8,790 nt of DNA, taken from Actinomycetes bacterium. Lineage in GTDB: Bacteria; Actinomycetota; Actinomycetes; Actinomycetales; Cellulomonadaceae. The stretch lies in assembly GCA_023389455.1 (NCBI GenBank), contig JAEWEJ010000413.1, forward strand, positions 1 through 8,790. The letters are read 5' to 3'. Under the pieces are notes generated by a model, which did not search any database, was not told the origin of the DNA, and was given only the letters and a program-made list of their open reading frames with translations. Of the stretch, positions 1 through 6,215 are shown piece by piece. The stretch's first letter is position 1; each line of letters begins with the position of its first letter. The position numbers and the translations under genes are program-made.

Positions 1-165
1 CTCGTACCCGGCCTCACCGACGCCTCCGACGGGGCGGACCCCGTCGCCGAGGACGGCGCTCACGCGCCCGAGGCCGCCGGTCGCAGCCGCGACGACGACG
101 AGCCCGCCGTCGCGCACCCCGCGCACCGCGGGACCGCCCGCCCGGGCGTGGGGACGGTGCCGTGA
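1..165 (+). CDS. C-terminal tail of an upstream gene, probably a sensor histidine kinase (partial)
   Basis: Frame 1 is open from the left edge to a TGA at 163-165, giving 54 codons of a gene that begins outside the window. The visible tail has no recognisable domain: it is rich in Asp, Ala, Pro, Gly and Arg with scattered His, and looks like a disordered, low-complexity C-terminus. Its stop overlaps the GTG start of the response regulator by four bases (GTGA), typical of translationally coupled actinobacterial kinase/regulator pairs. Identification as a NarL-partner histidine kinase (HisKA_3/HATPase type) rests only on this position; no kinase motif is visible here. Third-position bases are almost all G or C, consistent with real coding sequence. 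Confidence 0.6.
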   Translation, partial: LVPGLTDASDGADPVAEDGAHAPEAAGRSRDDDEPAVAHPAHRGTARPGVGTVP

Positions 166-791
166 CCATCCGTGTCGTCGTCGCGGACGACCACCCCGTC
201 GTCCGCTCGGGCATCGCCGCGCTGCTCGACCTCGAGCCCGACCTCACGGTGGTCGGCGAGGCGGACGACGGGGACGCTGCGCTCACCCTGGCGCACGAGC
301 TGCACCCCGACCTGGTGCTCATGGACCTGCGGATGCCCGGCACGGACGGCGTGACGGCGACGGCGCGGATCACCGCCGAGCTGCCCGACGTCCACGTGCT
401 GGTGCTGACGACGTACGAGACGGACACCGACATCCTGCGTGCCGTCGAGGCCGGGGCGACCGGCTACCTGCTGAAGGACACCCCGCGGGACCAGCTCGTC
501 GCGGGGGTGCGCGCCGCCGCCCGGGGCGAGTCGGCGCTGTCGCCGTCCGTCGCCCTGCGCCTGGTCCGGCAGGTGCGCGCGGACCGCAGCGAGCGCCTGA
601 CACCCCGCGAGCAGGAGGTCCTGGCCGGGGTCGCGCGGGGCCTGTCCAACGCCGCCGTCGGGCGCGAGCTGTACATCGCCGAGGCCACCGTCAAGACGCA
701 CCTGCTGCGGGCGTTCGCCAAGCTGGGGGTCGACGACCGCACGCGGGCCGTGACGGTCGCGATCGAGCGCGGGATCCTGCCGGCGCCCTGA
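162..791 (+). CDS. Two-component response regulator, NarL/LuxR family
   Basis: A 209-residue DNA-binding response regulator of normal family length. The receiver domain covers about residues 3-120: acidic pair D9-D10 near the start (VVVADDHPVVR), phospho-accepting Asp at D55 in LVLMDLRMPG, conserved Thr at 83/84 in VLVLTTYE, and the conserved Lys at K105 in GYLLKDTP. The C-terminal LuxR/GerE helix-turn-helix begins with LTPREQEVL (146-154) and continues through NAAVGREL and ATVKTHLLRAFAKLGV to about 190. It should be phosphorylated by the kinase whose end lies just upstream and then act as a cytoplasmic transcription factor. The GTG at 162 is chosen because it gives the canonical receiver N-terminus, overlaps the previous stop (GTGA), and has a weak GGGG about 9 bases upstream. 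Target genes cannot be inferred. Family certain, stimulus unknown. Confidence 0.95.
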   Translation: MTIRVVVADDHPVVRSGIAALLDLEPDLTVVGEADDGDAALTLAHELHPDLVLMDLRMPGTDGVTATARITAELPDVHVLVLTTYETDTDILRAVEAGATGYLLKDTPRDQLVAGVRAAARGESALSPSVALRLVRQVRADRSERLTPREQEVLAGVARGLSNAAVGRELYIAEATVKTHLLRAFAKLGVDDRTRAVTVAIERGILPAP

Positions 792-861
792 GCCCGGGAC
801 GCCCCGGCCGGCGGCGAGGCGGCGGCGCGGACGCCCCTTCTGCGCCGGATGTCCGCCCGAC

Positions 862-867
862 CATACT
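862..867 (+). promoter_or_regulatory. -10 box of a probable leaderless promoter for the histidine kinase
   Basis: CATACT matches TATAAT at four of six positions, including the key A2 and T6. It is followed by exactly 6 bases and then ATG at 874, so transcription would start at or next to the A of the start codon. A weak -35 candidate, TTCTGC at 838-843, lies 18 bases upstream. No Shine-Dalgarno sequence is present before the ATG, which supports a leaderless transcript. The box also shows that the kinase/regulator pair is transcribed separately from the NarL-type regulator upstream. Confidence 0.5.
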
Positions 868-873
868 GTGCCC

Positions 874-2415
874 ATGCGGAACGGGCCGGCAGCGGGGCGC
901 ACCCTCGTCGCGCCCGGTGAGGCGCTGCGCGCGACGGGCGCCCGCGTCACGGTCCGGGGCCGTCTGATGACCGCCGTCGTGGTGCTGACCACCGCCGCGA
1001 TGGTCGCCGCCGGGCTCACCGGGCTCGCGCTGCAGCTGCGGGCCACCGACGCGCGCATCGACGACGCCCTGGCGCGCGCGGTGAGCGCGCTGCGCACCAG
1101 CCAGACGGAGGGCGAGGCCCAGCCCGACGGGTCCCGCGTGCCGTGGACGTCGGTGCGGTCGCTGCTGCGTGACGCGGTCGAGGCACGCGTGCCCGCGGAG
1201 CACGAGGGCATGCTGTCGATGGTCGACGGCACGTTCCACCTGCGGCCCGCGGACGAGACGCGCGCGATCCGTCTGGACACCGACGAGGAGCTGCTGGCGT
1301 GGCTCGGCGGGCTGTCCCCCGACGACCCGCTGTCGGAGTCGCCCCGGACGGTGCGGACGTCGGTGACGGAGTACCGGCTGGTCGCCGTGCCGGTCGCGCT
1401 CGACGCCGACCCGGGGGTCGCGGGGACCTTCGTCGTCGCCACCGACCGCACCGCGCAGACCGCCGGCGTGTGGCGGATCTTCCTCACCTACTCCGCCGTC
1501 GGCCTGGGTGCGCTGGCCGTCACGTCGCTGGTCGCGTGGTTCGTGGTCGGCCGGATGCTGCGGCCCGTGCGCGTCCTGCGGGACACCGTGCGCCGGGTGA
1601 CCGGCTCGGACCTGTCCGAGCGCATCGAGGTCACGGGCAAGGACGACCTGGCGGACCTCGCCTCGTCGGTGAACTCGATGCTGCAGCGCCTGGAGCGCGC
1701 CTTCGGCTCCCAGCGCGAGCTGCTCGACGACGTGGGCCACGAGCTGCGCACCCCCCTGACGATCGTGCGCGGCCACCTGGAGCTGCTCGACCCGGCGGAC
1801 GAGGCGGACGTCCGGGCGACCCAGTCGCTCGCGCTCGACGAGCTCGACCGCATGCAGCGGCTCGTCGACGACCTGGTGACCCTCGCGACGGCCGACCGGC
1901 CCGACTTCGTGCGCCGCGCACCGGTGGACGTCGGGCGCCTGACCGACGACGTGCTGGAGAAGGCCCGCGGGCTGGGCGAGCGGCGCTTCGTGGTCGTCGC
2001 CCGGGCCGACGTGGTCGTCGACCTCGACGCGCAGCGCATCACCCAGGCGTGGCTGCAGCTGCTGGCCAACGCGGTCCGGTTCTCGGCACCGGGGTCGGTC
2101 GTGCGCCTGGGCAGCGAGGTCGCCGACGGCCACCTGCTCGTCTGGGTCCGTGACGAGGGCCCCGGCGTGCCGCCCGCCGAGGAGGCCCGCATCTTCGAGC
2201 GCTTCCACCGGGGCCAGGCCGACCGCGTGCAGCACGGGGCCGGGCTGGGGCTGCCGATCGTGGCGGCGATCGCCGTCGCCCACGGTGGCCGCGTGGTCCT
2301 GGAGCACCCTCCCCCCGGCGCCGGCCCCGGCGTCGGGTTCGTCCTCGACCTGCCCGCCGTCGGCCTCGTCGACGGCGGGTCCGAGTCCTTCGAGCTCGTG
2401 GAGCCGCACCGATGA
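874..2415 (+). CDS. Membrane sensor histidine kinase, EnvZ/PhoR-like (HAMP-HisKA-HATPase)
   Basis: A 513-residue class I sensor kinase. After a short basic N-terminus there is a first membrane helix (about 32-54), an extracytoplasmic sensor region of roughly 145 residues without a domain I recognise, and a second helix (about 202-226). A HAMP linker follows (about 227-278), then the HisKA dimerisation domain with the H-box DVGHELRTPLTIV (phospho-accepting His at 289). The ATPase domain shows the N-box LLANAVRFS (Asn 399), the G1 box DEGPGV (Asp 427), the F-box FERF and the G2 box GAGLGLPIV. All catalytic boxes are intact. A GTG at 868 would add two residues, but ATG 874 is preferred because a -10 box ends 6 bases before it and there is no ribosome binding site. 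The stop overlaps the next start (ATGA), so it almost certainly phosphorylates the OmpR-type regulator downstream. The stimulus is unknown. Confidence 0.95.
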   Translation: MRNGPAAGRTLVAPGEALRATGARVTVRGRLMTAVVVLTTAAMVAAGLTGLALQLRATDARIDDALARAVSALRTSQTEGEAQPDGSRVPWTSVRSLLRDAVEARVPAEHEGMLSMVDGTFHLRPADETRAIRLDTDEELLAWLGGLSPDDPLSESPRTVRTSVTEYRLVAVPVALDADPGVAGTFVVATDRTAQTAGVWRIFLTYSAVGLGALAVTSLVAWFVVGRMLRPVRVLRDTVRRVTGSDLSERIEVTGKDDLADLASSVNSMLQRLERAFGSQRELLDDVGHELRTPLTIVRGHLELLDPADEADVRATQSLALDELDRMQRLVDDLVTLATADRPDFVRRAPVDVGRLTDDVLEKARGLGERRFVVVARADVVVDLDAQRITQAWLQLLANAVRFSAPGSVVRLGSEVADGHLLVWVRDEGPGVPPAEEARIFERFHRGQADRVQHGAGLGLPIVAAIAVAHGGRVVLEHPPPGAGPGVGFVLDLPAVGLVDGGSESFELVEPHR

Positions 2416-3086
2416 CGCACATCCTGATCGCCGAGGACGAGGAGCGCATCGCCGCCTTCGTCGCCAAGGGCCTGCGCGCCCACGGGTACGAGGCGACGGC
2501 CGTCCAGACCGGGCAGGCCGCCCTCGAGCAGGTGGAGGCCGGCGGCGTGGACCTGCTGGTCCTGGACCTGGGCCTGGGAGACATGGACGGGTTCGACGTC
2601 CTGCGGCTCCTGCGCGCCGAGGGCCACGGCCTGCCGGTCGTCGTCCTGACGGCCCGCTCGTCCGTCACCGACACGGTCACCGGCCTGGAGTCGGGGGCGG
2701 ACGACTACATGGCCAAGCCCTTCCGGTTCGAGGAGCTGCTCGCCCGGGTCCGGCTGCGGCTGCGCAGCCAGCCGACCGCACCCGCACGGGGCAACGTCCT
2801 GACGCACGGGAGGCTGCAGCTCGACCTGCGCACCCGCCGGATGCGCGTCGGCGACACCGAGGTCGACCTCTCGGCGCGGGAGTTCGCGCTCGCCGAGACG
2901 TTCATGCGCAACCCGGGTGACGTCCTGACCCGCGAGCGCCTGCTGGCGGACGTCTGGGGCTACGACTTCGACCCCGGCTCGAACGTCGTCGACGTCTACG
3001 TGCGGTACCTGCGGCGCAAGCTCGGCGCGGAGCACTTCGACACGATCCGCGGGGTCGGGTACCGGCTGGTCGACGCATCGGCGTGA
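2412..3086 (+). CDS. Two-component response regulator, OmpR/PhoB family
   Basis: A 224-residue regulator of typical length. The receiver domain spans about 3-115: acidic residues E8-D9-E10, phospho-accepting D52 in LLVLDLGLGD, conserved T80 in VVVLTAR, and K102 in DDYMAKPF. A short Pro/Ala linker leads to a winged-helix Trans_reg_C domain (about 128-222) with the family signatures LSAREFALAETFMRNPGDVLTRERLL, the recognition-helix region NVVDVYVRYLRRKL and the terminal hairpin IRGVGYRLV. ATG 2412 overlaps the kinase stop (ATGA), and a GGAG at 2400-2403 lies 8 bases upstream, so translation is coupled to the kinase. Kinase-before-regulator is the less common order for OmpR-type pairs. It is expected to bind tandem direct repeats in target promoters; none is obvious near the kinase promoter, so autoregulation is not shown. 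Confidence 0.96.
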   Translation: MTHILIAEDEERIAAFVAKGLRAHGYEATAVQTGQAALEQVEAGGVDLLVLDLGLGDMDGFDVLRLLRAEGHGLPVVVLTARSSVTDTVTGLESGADDYMAKPFRFEELLARVRLRLRSQPTAPARGNVLTHGRLQLDLRTRRMRVGDTEVDLSAREFALAETFMRNPGDVLTRERLLADVWGYDFDPGSNVVDVYVRYLRRKLGAEHFDTIRGVGYRLVDASA

Positions 3087-3106
3087 GGGCGGGCCGGCGC
3101 GCCCTC
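3085..3106 (+). terminator. Hairpin at the end of the kinase/regulator operon
   Basis: GAGGGCG (3085-3091, overlapping the regulator's TGA) is followed by an 8-base GC-rich loop and the exact complement CGCCCTC (3100-3106). It lies at the end of the operon and just before the next promoter, as a terminator should. There is no T-tract after it, so it is a hairpin-only candidate, and chance stems are common at this base composition. Confidence 0.4.
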
Positions 3107-3122
3107 CCGGTCGTCCTGCTGG

Positions 3123-3128
3123 CAGACT
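3123..3128 (+). promoter_or_regulatory. Possible -10 box of a leaderless promoter for the deaminase
   Basis: CAGACT keeps the A at position 2, A at position 4 and T at position 6 of the TATAAT consensus. It ends 7 bases before ATG 3136, and 4 bases before the alternative GTG 3133. No Shine-Dalgarno sequence precedes either start codon. Weaker than the CATACT and TAGCCT boxes elsewhere in the window, but with similar geometry. Confidence 0.35.
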
Positions 3129-3135
3129 GACGGTG

Positions 3136-4167
3136 ATGCGCGACCTGAGCCTGCTGCCGAAGGCACACCTGCACCTGCACTTCACGGGGTCGATGCGCGT
3201 CGAGACGCTGGGTGAGCTCGCGGAGCTCCACCGGATCCGGCTCCCCCACGCCCTGCTCGACGCGGACCCGCTGGTGGTGCCGGCGGACGAGCGCGGCTGG
3301 TTCCGCTTCCAGCGCATGTACGACGCGGCCCGCGCGTGCGTCCGGACCGAGGCGGACATGCGCCGCATCGTCGCCGAGGCCGCCGCCGACGACGCCGCCG
3401 AGGGGTCGGGGCGCCTCGAGATCCAGGTCGACCCCACGTCGTACGCGCCGTTCGTCGGAGGGATCACCCCGGCGCTGGAGATCGTCCTGGACGAGGCGCG
3501 TGCCGCGCAGGCCACCACCGGCGTCGAGGTCGGTGTGGTGGTCGCGGCCTCCCGGATGCGGCACCCGCTGGAGGCACGCACCCTGGCGCGGCTCGCCGCC
3601 CGGCACGCGGGCGACGGCGCCGGCGGGGTCGTCGGGTTCGGCCTGTCCAACGACGAGCGGCGCGGGGCGACGGACCAGTTCGCGCCAGCGTTCGCCATCG
3701 CGCACCGCGCCGGGCTGCGGTCCGTGCCGCACGGCGGCGAGCTGCTGGGGCCCGCCCACGTCGAGGAGGTCCTCGACCACCTGCGGCCCGACCGGCTGGG
3801 GCACGGGGTGCGCAGCGCCGAGGACCCCCGCGTGCTGCAGCGCGTGGTCGAGGAGGAGGTCGCGCTCGAGGTGTGCCCCGCGTCGAACGTGTCGCTGGGG
3901 GTGTACCCCACGGCCAGGGACGTCCCCCTGCGGACGCTGGTCGACGCCGGCGCCCGCGTCGCGCTGGGCGCCGACGACCCGCTGCTCTTCCGGTCGCGCC
4001 TGACCGACCAGTACCGCATCGCGCGCGAGGAGCACGGGTTCGACGACGCCGCCCTGGCGGACCTGGCGCGCGCGTCGATCAGGGCCAGCACCGCCTCCCC
4101 GCAGACGCGCGCCCGGCTGCTGGCCGGCGTCGACGCCTGGCTCGCGGCGGAGCCGACGGAGGGCTGA
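3136..4167 (+). CDS. Adenosine deaminase superfamily enzyme (HFTGS variant)
   Basis: A 343-residue metal-dependent amidohydrolase of the adenosine/AMP deaminase group, cytoplasmic (no signal peptide). Visible catalytic set: the first metal-binding motif with H13 and H15 in HLHLHFTGS; H199 and E202 in VPHGGELLGP (metal His and general-acid Glu); H223 in RLGHGV; and D280-D281 in LGADDPLLF. The GFGLSNDE and EVCPASN segments also match the family. Such enzymes hydrolyse the exocyclic amine of adenine-type compounds, releasing ammonia. Odd point: T17 and S19 replace the Asp and Ala of the classical HxHLDGA motif. That Asp contacts the ribose 5'-OH in adenosine deaminase, so adenosine, adenine, aminodeoxyfutalosine or another substrate are all possible. 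ATG 3136 is preferred over GTG 3133, which would add one Met. It converges on the hydrolase gene and shares a terminator with it. Confidence 0.85.
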   Translation: MRDLSLLPKAHLHLHFTGSMRVETLGELAELHRIRLPHALLDADPLVVPADERGWFRFQRMYDAARACVRTEADMRRIVAEAAADDAAEGSGRLEIQVDPTSYAPFVGGITPALEIVLDEARAAQATTGVEVGVVVAASRMRHPLEARTLARLAARHAGDGAGGVVGFGLSNDERRGATDQFAPAFAIAHRAGLRSVPHGGELLGPAHVEEVLDHLRPDRLGHGVRSAEDPRVLQRVVEEEVALEVCPASNVSLGVYPTARDVPLRTLVDAGARVALGADDPLLFRSRLTDQYRIAREEHGFDDAALADLARASIRASTASPQTRARLLAGVDAWLAAEPTEG

Positions 4168-4171
4168 CGCG

Positions 4172-4209
4172 GGCGGCGGAGCCCGGTGCGCGCACCGGAC
4201 CCCGCCGCC
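4172..4209. terminator. Two-tier hairpin, probable bidirectional terminator
   Basis: This stretch fills most of the 62 bases between the convergent stop codons. The centre is a perfect 16-base palindrome, CCGGTGCG/CGCACCGG (4183-4198). Flanking it, GGCGGCGG (4172-4179) is complementary to CCGCCGCC (4202-4209). A three-base internal loop on each side separates the two stems, and one G-C pair (4181-4200) can form inside it. The folded RNA would be about 38 bases long and look the same from both strands, so it can serve the deaminase on + and the hydrolase on -. There is no T-tract on either side. Confidence 0.7.
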
Positions 4210-4229
4210 GTCAGCGCGTCACGTGCACG

Positions 4230-6044
4230 TCACGACGTGCGCGGCGTGCCCCCGGGCACCGGCGGCACCACGGGCGGCAGCGCCCGCTGCGGCTGCGCGC
4301 TGCGCGCCTGCGGCTGGTCGACGAACGGCTGGACGTCGCCCACGCACTGCGCGCCCTCGGCGGGCAGCTCCCCGGCGAGCAGGTACCGGTCGACCGCGCC
4401 GGTGGCGCACTCCGAGGTGCCGTACGCCGTGTGGCCCCAGCTGTCGGACGACAGCAGCCGGCTGCTCGGCAGGACGTCCGCCGCGGCGACCGCTCCCTCG
4501 TACGCCGTCGCCGGGTCCCACAGGTTGCCGACGACGAGCACGGGCGCGGCGGTGCGGGCGTCGAACGGCCCGGTCCACGCGTCCTCGTCGCGCGCCGTCC
4601 ACGCCTTCTGCGCGCACTGCGGCGACTGCCACGTCCACAGCGGCCCGAACCCGGGCGCCACCTGGTCCTGCCGTGCTGACGCGGCGACCCAGTCCTGCGG
4701 CCGCCGGGGGTTGACCGAGTCGGTGCACAGGACCGCCGAGAACGCCTCGGTGCCGTTGTAGTACGGGAACGCGAAGCCGAGCCCGGACGCCCGCTCGGTG
4801 CGGGTCTGCGTCCGCTCGGCCGCGGCCTGCTGCTCGGCGCGCTGGTAGCCGATCAGCGCGGTGAGCGCCTCGGCGCGCAGCTCGGCGTTCTCCGGCGTCT
4901 CGGGCTGCAGCAGCCAGTGCAGCGCCCACGTGAGCGTGTCGACCTGCGTGTAGCCCTGCGGCGAGTAGAGCGAGCTGAGGACCGCACTGACGAGCACGGG
5001 CCAGTCGACCGTCACGATCAGCTCGTCCGTCTCCGGGTCGCGCAGCTCCACCGGGGTGGCACGCAGCCCGGTGGCGACGGAGTCCCAGACCTCGCGCGGG
5101 TCACCGATGCCGGCGGTACGGCACAGGTCCGGACCCGCCTCGGCGCACCGGTCGAGGACCTCCTGGGTCGCGCGCCAGGCCGCCGTCCCGGAGCCGAGCC
5201 GCTCCGTCACGGGGATCCCCGCGGTCGTGCGGGTCCCGGCCCAGGCCAGGGGGTCGAGCACGCCGTCGATCGCGACCGCCCGCACCCGGTCGGGGAACAT
5301 GGTGGCGTAGACCTGGCCGAGGTAGCTGCCGTACGAGAAGCCGAGGAACGACAGCGTGTCGTCGCCGACGGCGCGCCGGACCACGTCCATGTCCCGCGCG
5401 ACCTGCGCGGTGGACATCGACGCGCTCAGCGGGGCGCCGGTGGTGGAGCACGCCTCACCCAGCCGCTGCGCGGAGCCGACGAACGCCGCGGTCTGCGCCT
5501 CGCCCTGCGGGTAGGGCACGAACATCCCGGACAGCGCGGCGTCCTGCTCGCCCACGTTGCGGAAGCAGCGCACGTTGGACGAGTAGTTCGTGCCGCGCGG
5601 GTCGAGACCCACGACGTCGAACCGGGCGAGCACGTCGGCTGACAGGAACTGCGGTGCGAACGCCGCCATCTCGACGCCCGAGCCGCCGGGGCCGCCCGGG
5701 TTGACGAACAGCGAGCCGATCCGCTGCGCCGGGTCCGTGGCGCGGACCCGCAGCAGCGCGACCTCGGTGGTGCCGCGGCGCGGCTGGTCGTAGTCGAGCG
5801 GGAGCTCGACGGTGCCGCACTCGGTGCCCGGCCCGAAGAGGGACGAGCAGTCGTACCAGCCGGGGTCCGGCGTGGGCACGCGGTCGACCCGCGCCGCCTC
5901 GGCGCGGCTGGTGCGGTCGTGGCCACCTGCGCCGGGACGCCCGTGGGCGGCCGCGCCGGTGGCGGTGACGGTGGCGACGGAGGCCGCCAGGCAGGCCGTG
6001 GCCGCCGCGATCGCGACGGCACGGCGGAGCGGTGCTCTTCTCAT
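4230..6044 (-). CDS. Secreted alpha/beta hydrolase, tripeptidyl-aminopeptidase-like (Tap/Slp, peptidase S33)
   Basis: A 604-residue exported serine hydrolase. The N-terminus has a basic start (MRRAPLRRAV), an Ala-rich hydrophobic stretch to about residue 29, and a probable signal-peptidase site after AAA at 31-33; there is no lipobox. The oxyanion-hole region is NPGGPGGSG (115-123), followed by the characteristic FDVVGLDPRG. The nucleophile is S237 in GFSYG (235-239). The acid is D510 in VVGNLWDPAT and the catalytic His is H538 in SDSWGHTAYG, within a TAP-type C-terminal domain (about 430-570). Several Cys pairs suit an extracytoplasmic protein. The last 30 residues are Pro/Gln-rich and probably disordered. 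Homologues release N-terminal tripeptides from proteins or peptides; the actual substrate here (peptide or other ester/amide) is not determined. ATG 6044 is fixed by AGGGGG 5 bases upstream. Transcribed alone, convergent to the deaminase. Confidence 0.9.
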   Translation of the reverse strand: MRRAPLRRAVAIAAATACLAASVATVTATGAAAHGRPGAGGHDRTSRAEAARVDRVPTPDPGWYDCSSLFGPGTECGTVELPLDYDQPRRGTTEVALLRVRATDPAQRIGSLFVNPGGPGGSGVEMAAFAPQFLSADVLARFDVVGLDPRGTNYSSNVRCFRNVGEQDAALSGMFVPYPQGEAQTAAFVGSAQRLGEACSTTGAPLSASMSTAQVARDMDVVRRAVGDDTLSFLGFSYGSYLGQVYATMFPDRVRAVAIDGVLDPLAWAGTRTTAGIPVTERLGSGTAAWRATQEVLDRCAEAGPDLCRTAGIGDPREVWDSVATGLRATPVELRDPETDELIVTVDWPVLVSAVLSSLYSPQGYTQVDTLTWALHWLLQPETPENAELRAEALTALIGYQRAEQQAAAERTQTRTERASGLGFAFPYYNGTEAFSAVLCTDSVNPRRPQDWVAASARQDQVAPGFGPLWTWQSPQCAQKAWTARDEDAWTGPFDARTAAPVLVVGNLWDPATAYEGAVAAADVLPSSRLLSSDSWGHTAYGTSECATGAVDRYLLAGELPAEGAQCVGDVQPFVDQPQARSAQPQRALPPVVPPVPGGTPRTS

Positions 6045-6046
6045 GT

Positions 6047-6060
6047 GATCCCCCTGGATC
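6047..6060 (-). promoter_or_regulatory. Ribosome binding site of the hydrolase, inside a small inverted repeat
   Basis: On the - strand the Shine-Dalgarno AGGGGG (6055-6050) lies 5 bases before the ATG. It is flanked by GATCC (6060-6056) and GGATC (6051-6047), exact complements separated by AGGG. The five-pair hairpin would hold most of the Shine-Dalgarno in its loop and 3' arm. This supports the start choice; any regulatory effect is inference. Confidence 0.5.
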
Positions 6061-6101
6061 GCGCCCGCCGGAGCCCCTGCGCACCGGCCGTCGACGCACT
6101 G

Positions 6102-6129
6102 CCACCCTCCCGAGCCCGCGCGGGGGTGG
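6102..6129 (-). terminator. Weak hairpin between murB and the hydrolase gene
   Basis: CCACCCTC (6102-6109) can pair with GGGGGTGG (6122-6129), with one G-T wobble; a separate palindrome CCCGCGCGGG (6115-6124) overlaps the loop. It lies about 90 bases past the murB stop in the 171-base gap before the hydrolase. It could end murB transcription or be an untranslated-leader structure. No T-tract, so only a candidate. No clear - strand promoter for the hydrolase was found in this gap. Confidence 0.25.
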
Positions 6130-6170
6130 GCAACGGCCCGCAGGACGATCCGCGACCAGCCCGGGGACGG

Positions 6171-6199
6171 TTGGCGGACGGGGACCCAGCCGCTACTGT
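6171..6199 (+). promoter_or_regulatory. Orphan sigma-70-type promoter candidate, antisense to murB
   Basis: TTGGCG (6171-6176) and TACTGT (6194-6199) are separated by exactly 17 bases, an ideal spacing with a TTG core and a TAnnnT -10 box. It points rightwards on + and would start near 6206, at the end of the oppositely oriented murB gene. No + strand gene with a credible start follows, so any transcript would be antisense to the murB 3' end. It may be fortuitous. Confidence 0.35.
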
Positions 6200-6215
6200 C
6201 CGCGCGCGAGCGAGG

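Noticed and set aside
823..847. Inverted repeat CGGCGC/GCGCCG before the kinase promoter, considered as terminator of the NarL-type regulator
   Set aside because: Only six pairs with a 13-base loop and no T-tract; easily chance at this composition.
868..870. GTG 868 as start of the histidine kinase
   Set aside because: It would place the start one base after the -10 box, has no Shine-Dalgarno, and adds only Met-Pro; ATG 874 fits the leaderless spacing better.
691..2409. A 572-codon - strand open frame opposite the histidine kinase
   Set aside because: Arg/Gly/His/Gln-rich shadow translation; the + strand kinase explains the region fully.
1488..4091. An 867-codon - strand open frame antisense to the kinase, regulator and deaminase
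   Set aside because: Low-complexity Ser/Arg/Ala-rich translation with no motif, opposite three genes with intact catalytic motifs.
4217..4234. Direct repeat CGTCACG with 11-base period plus palindrome ACGTGCACGT near the hydrolase stop
   Set aside because: Considered as an operator, but it lies at the 3' ends of two convergent genes and partly inside the hydrolase coding end, where no promoter is present.
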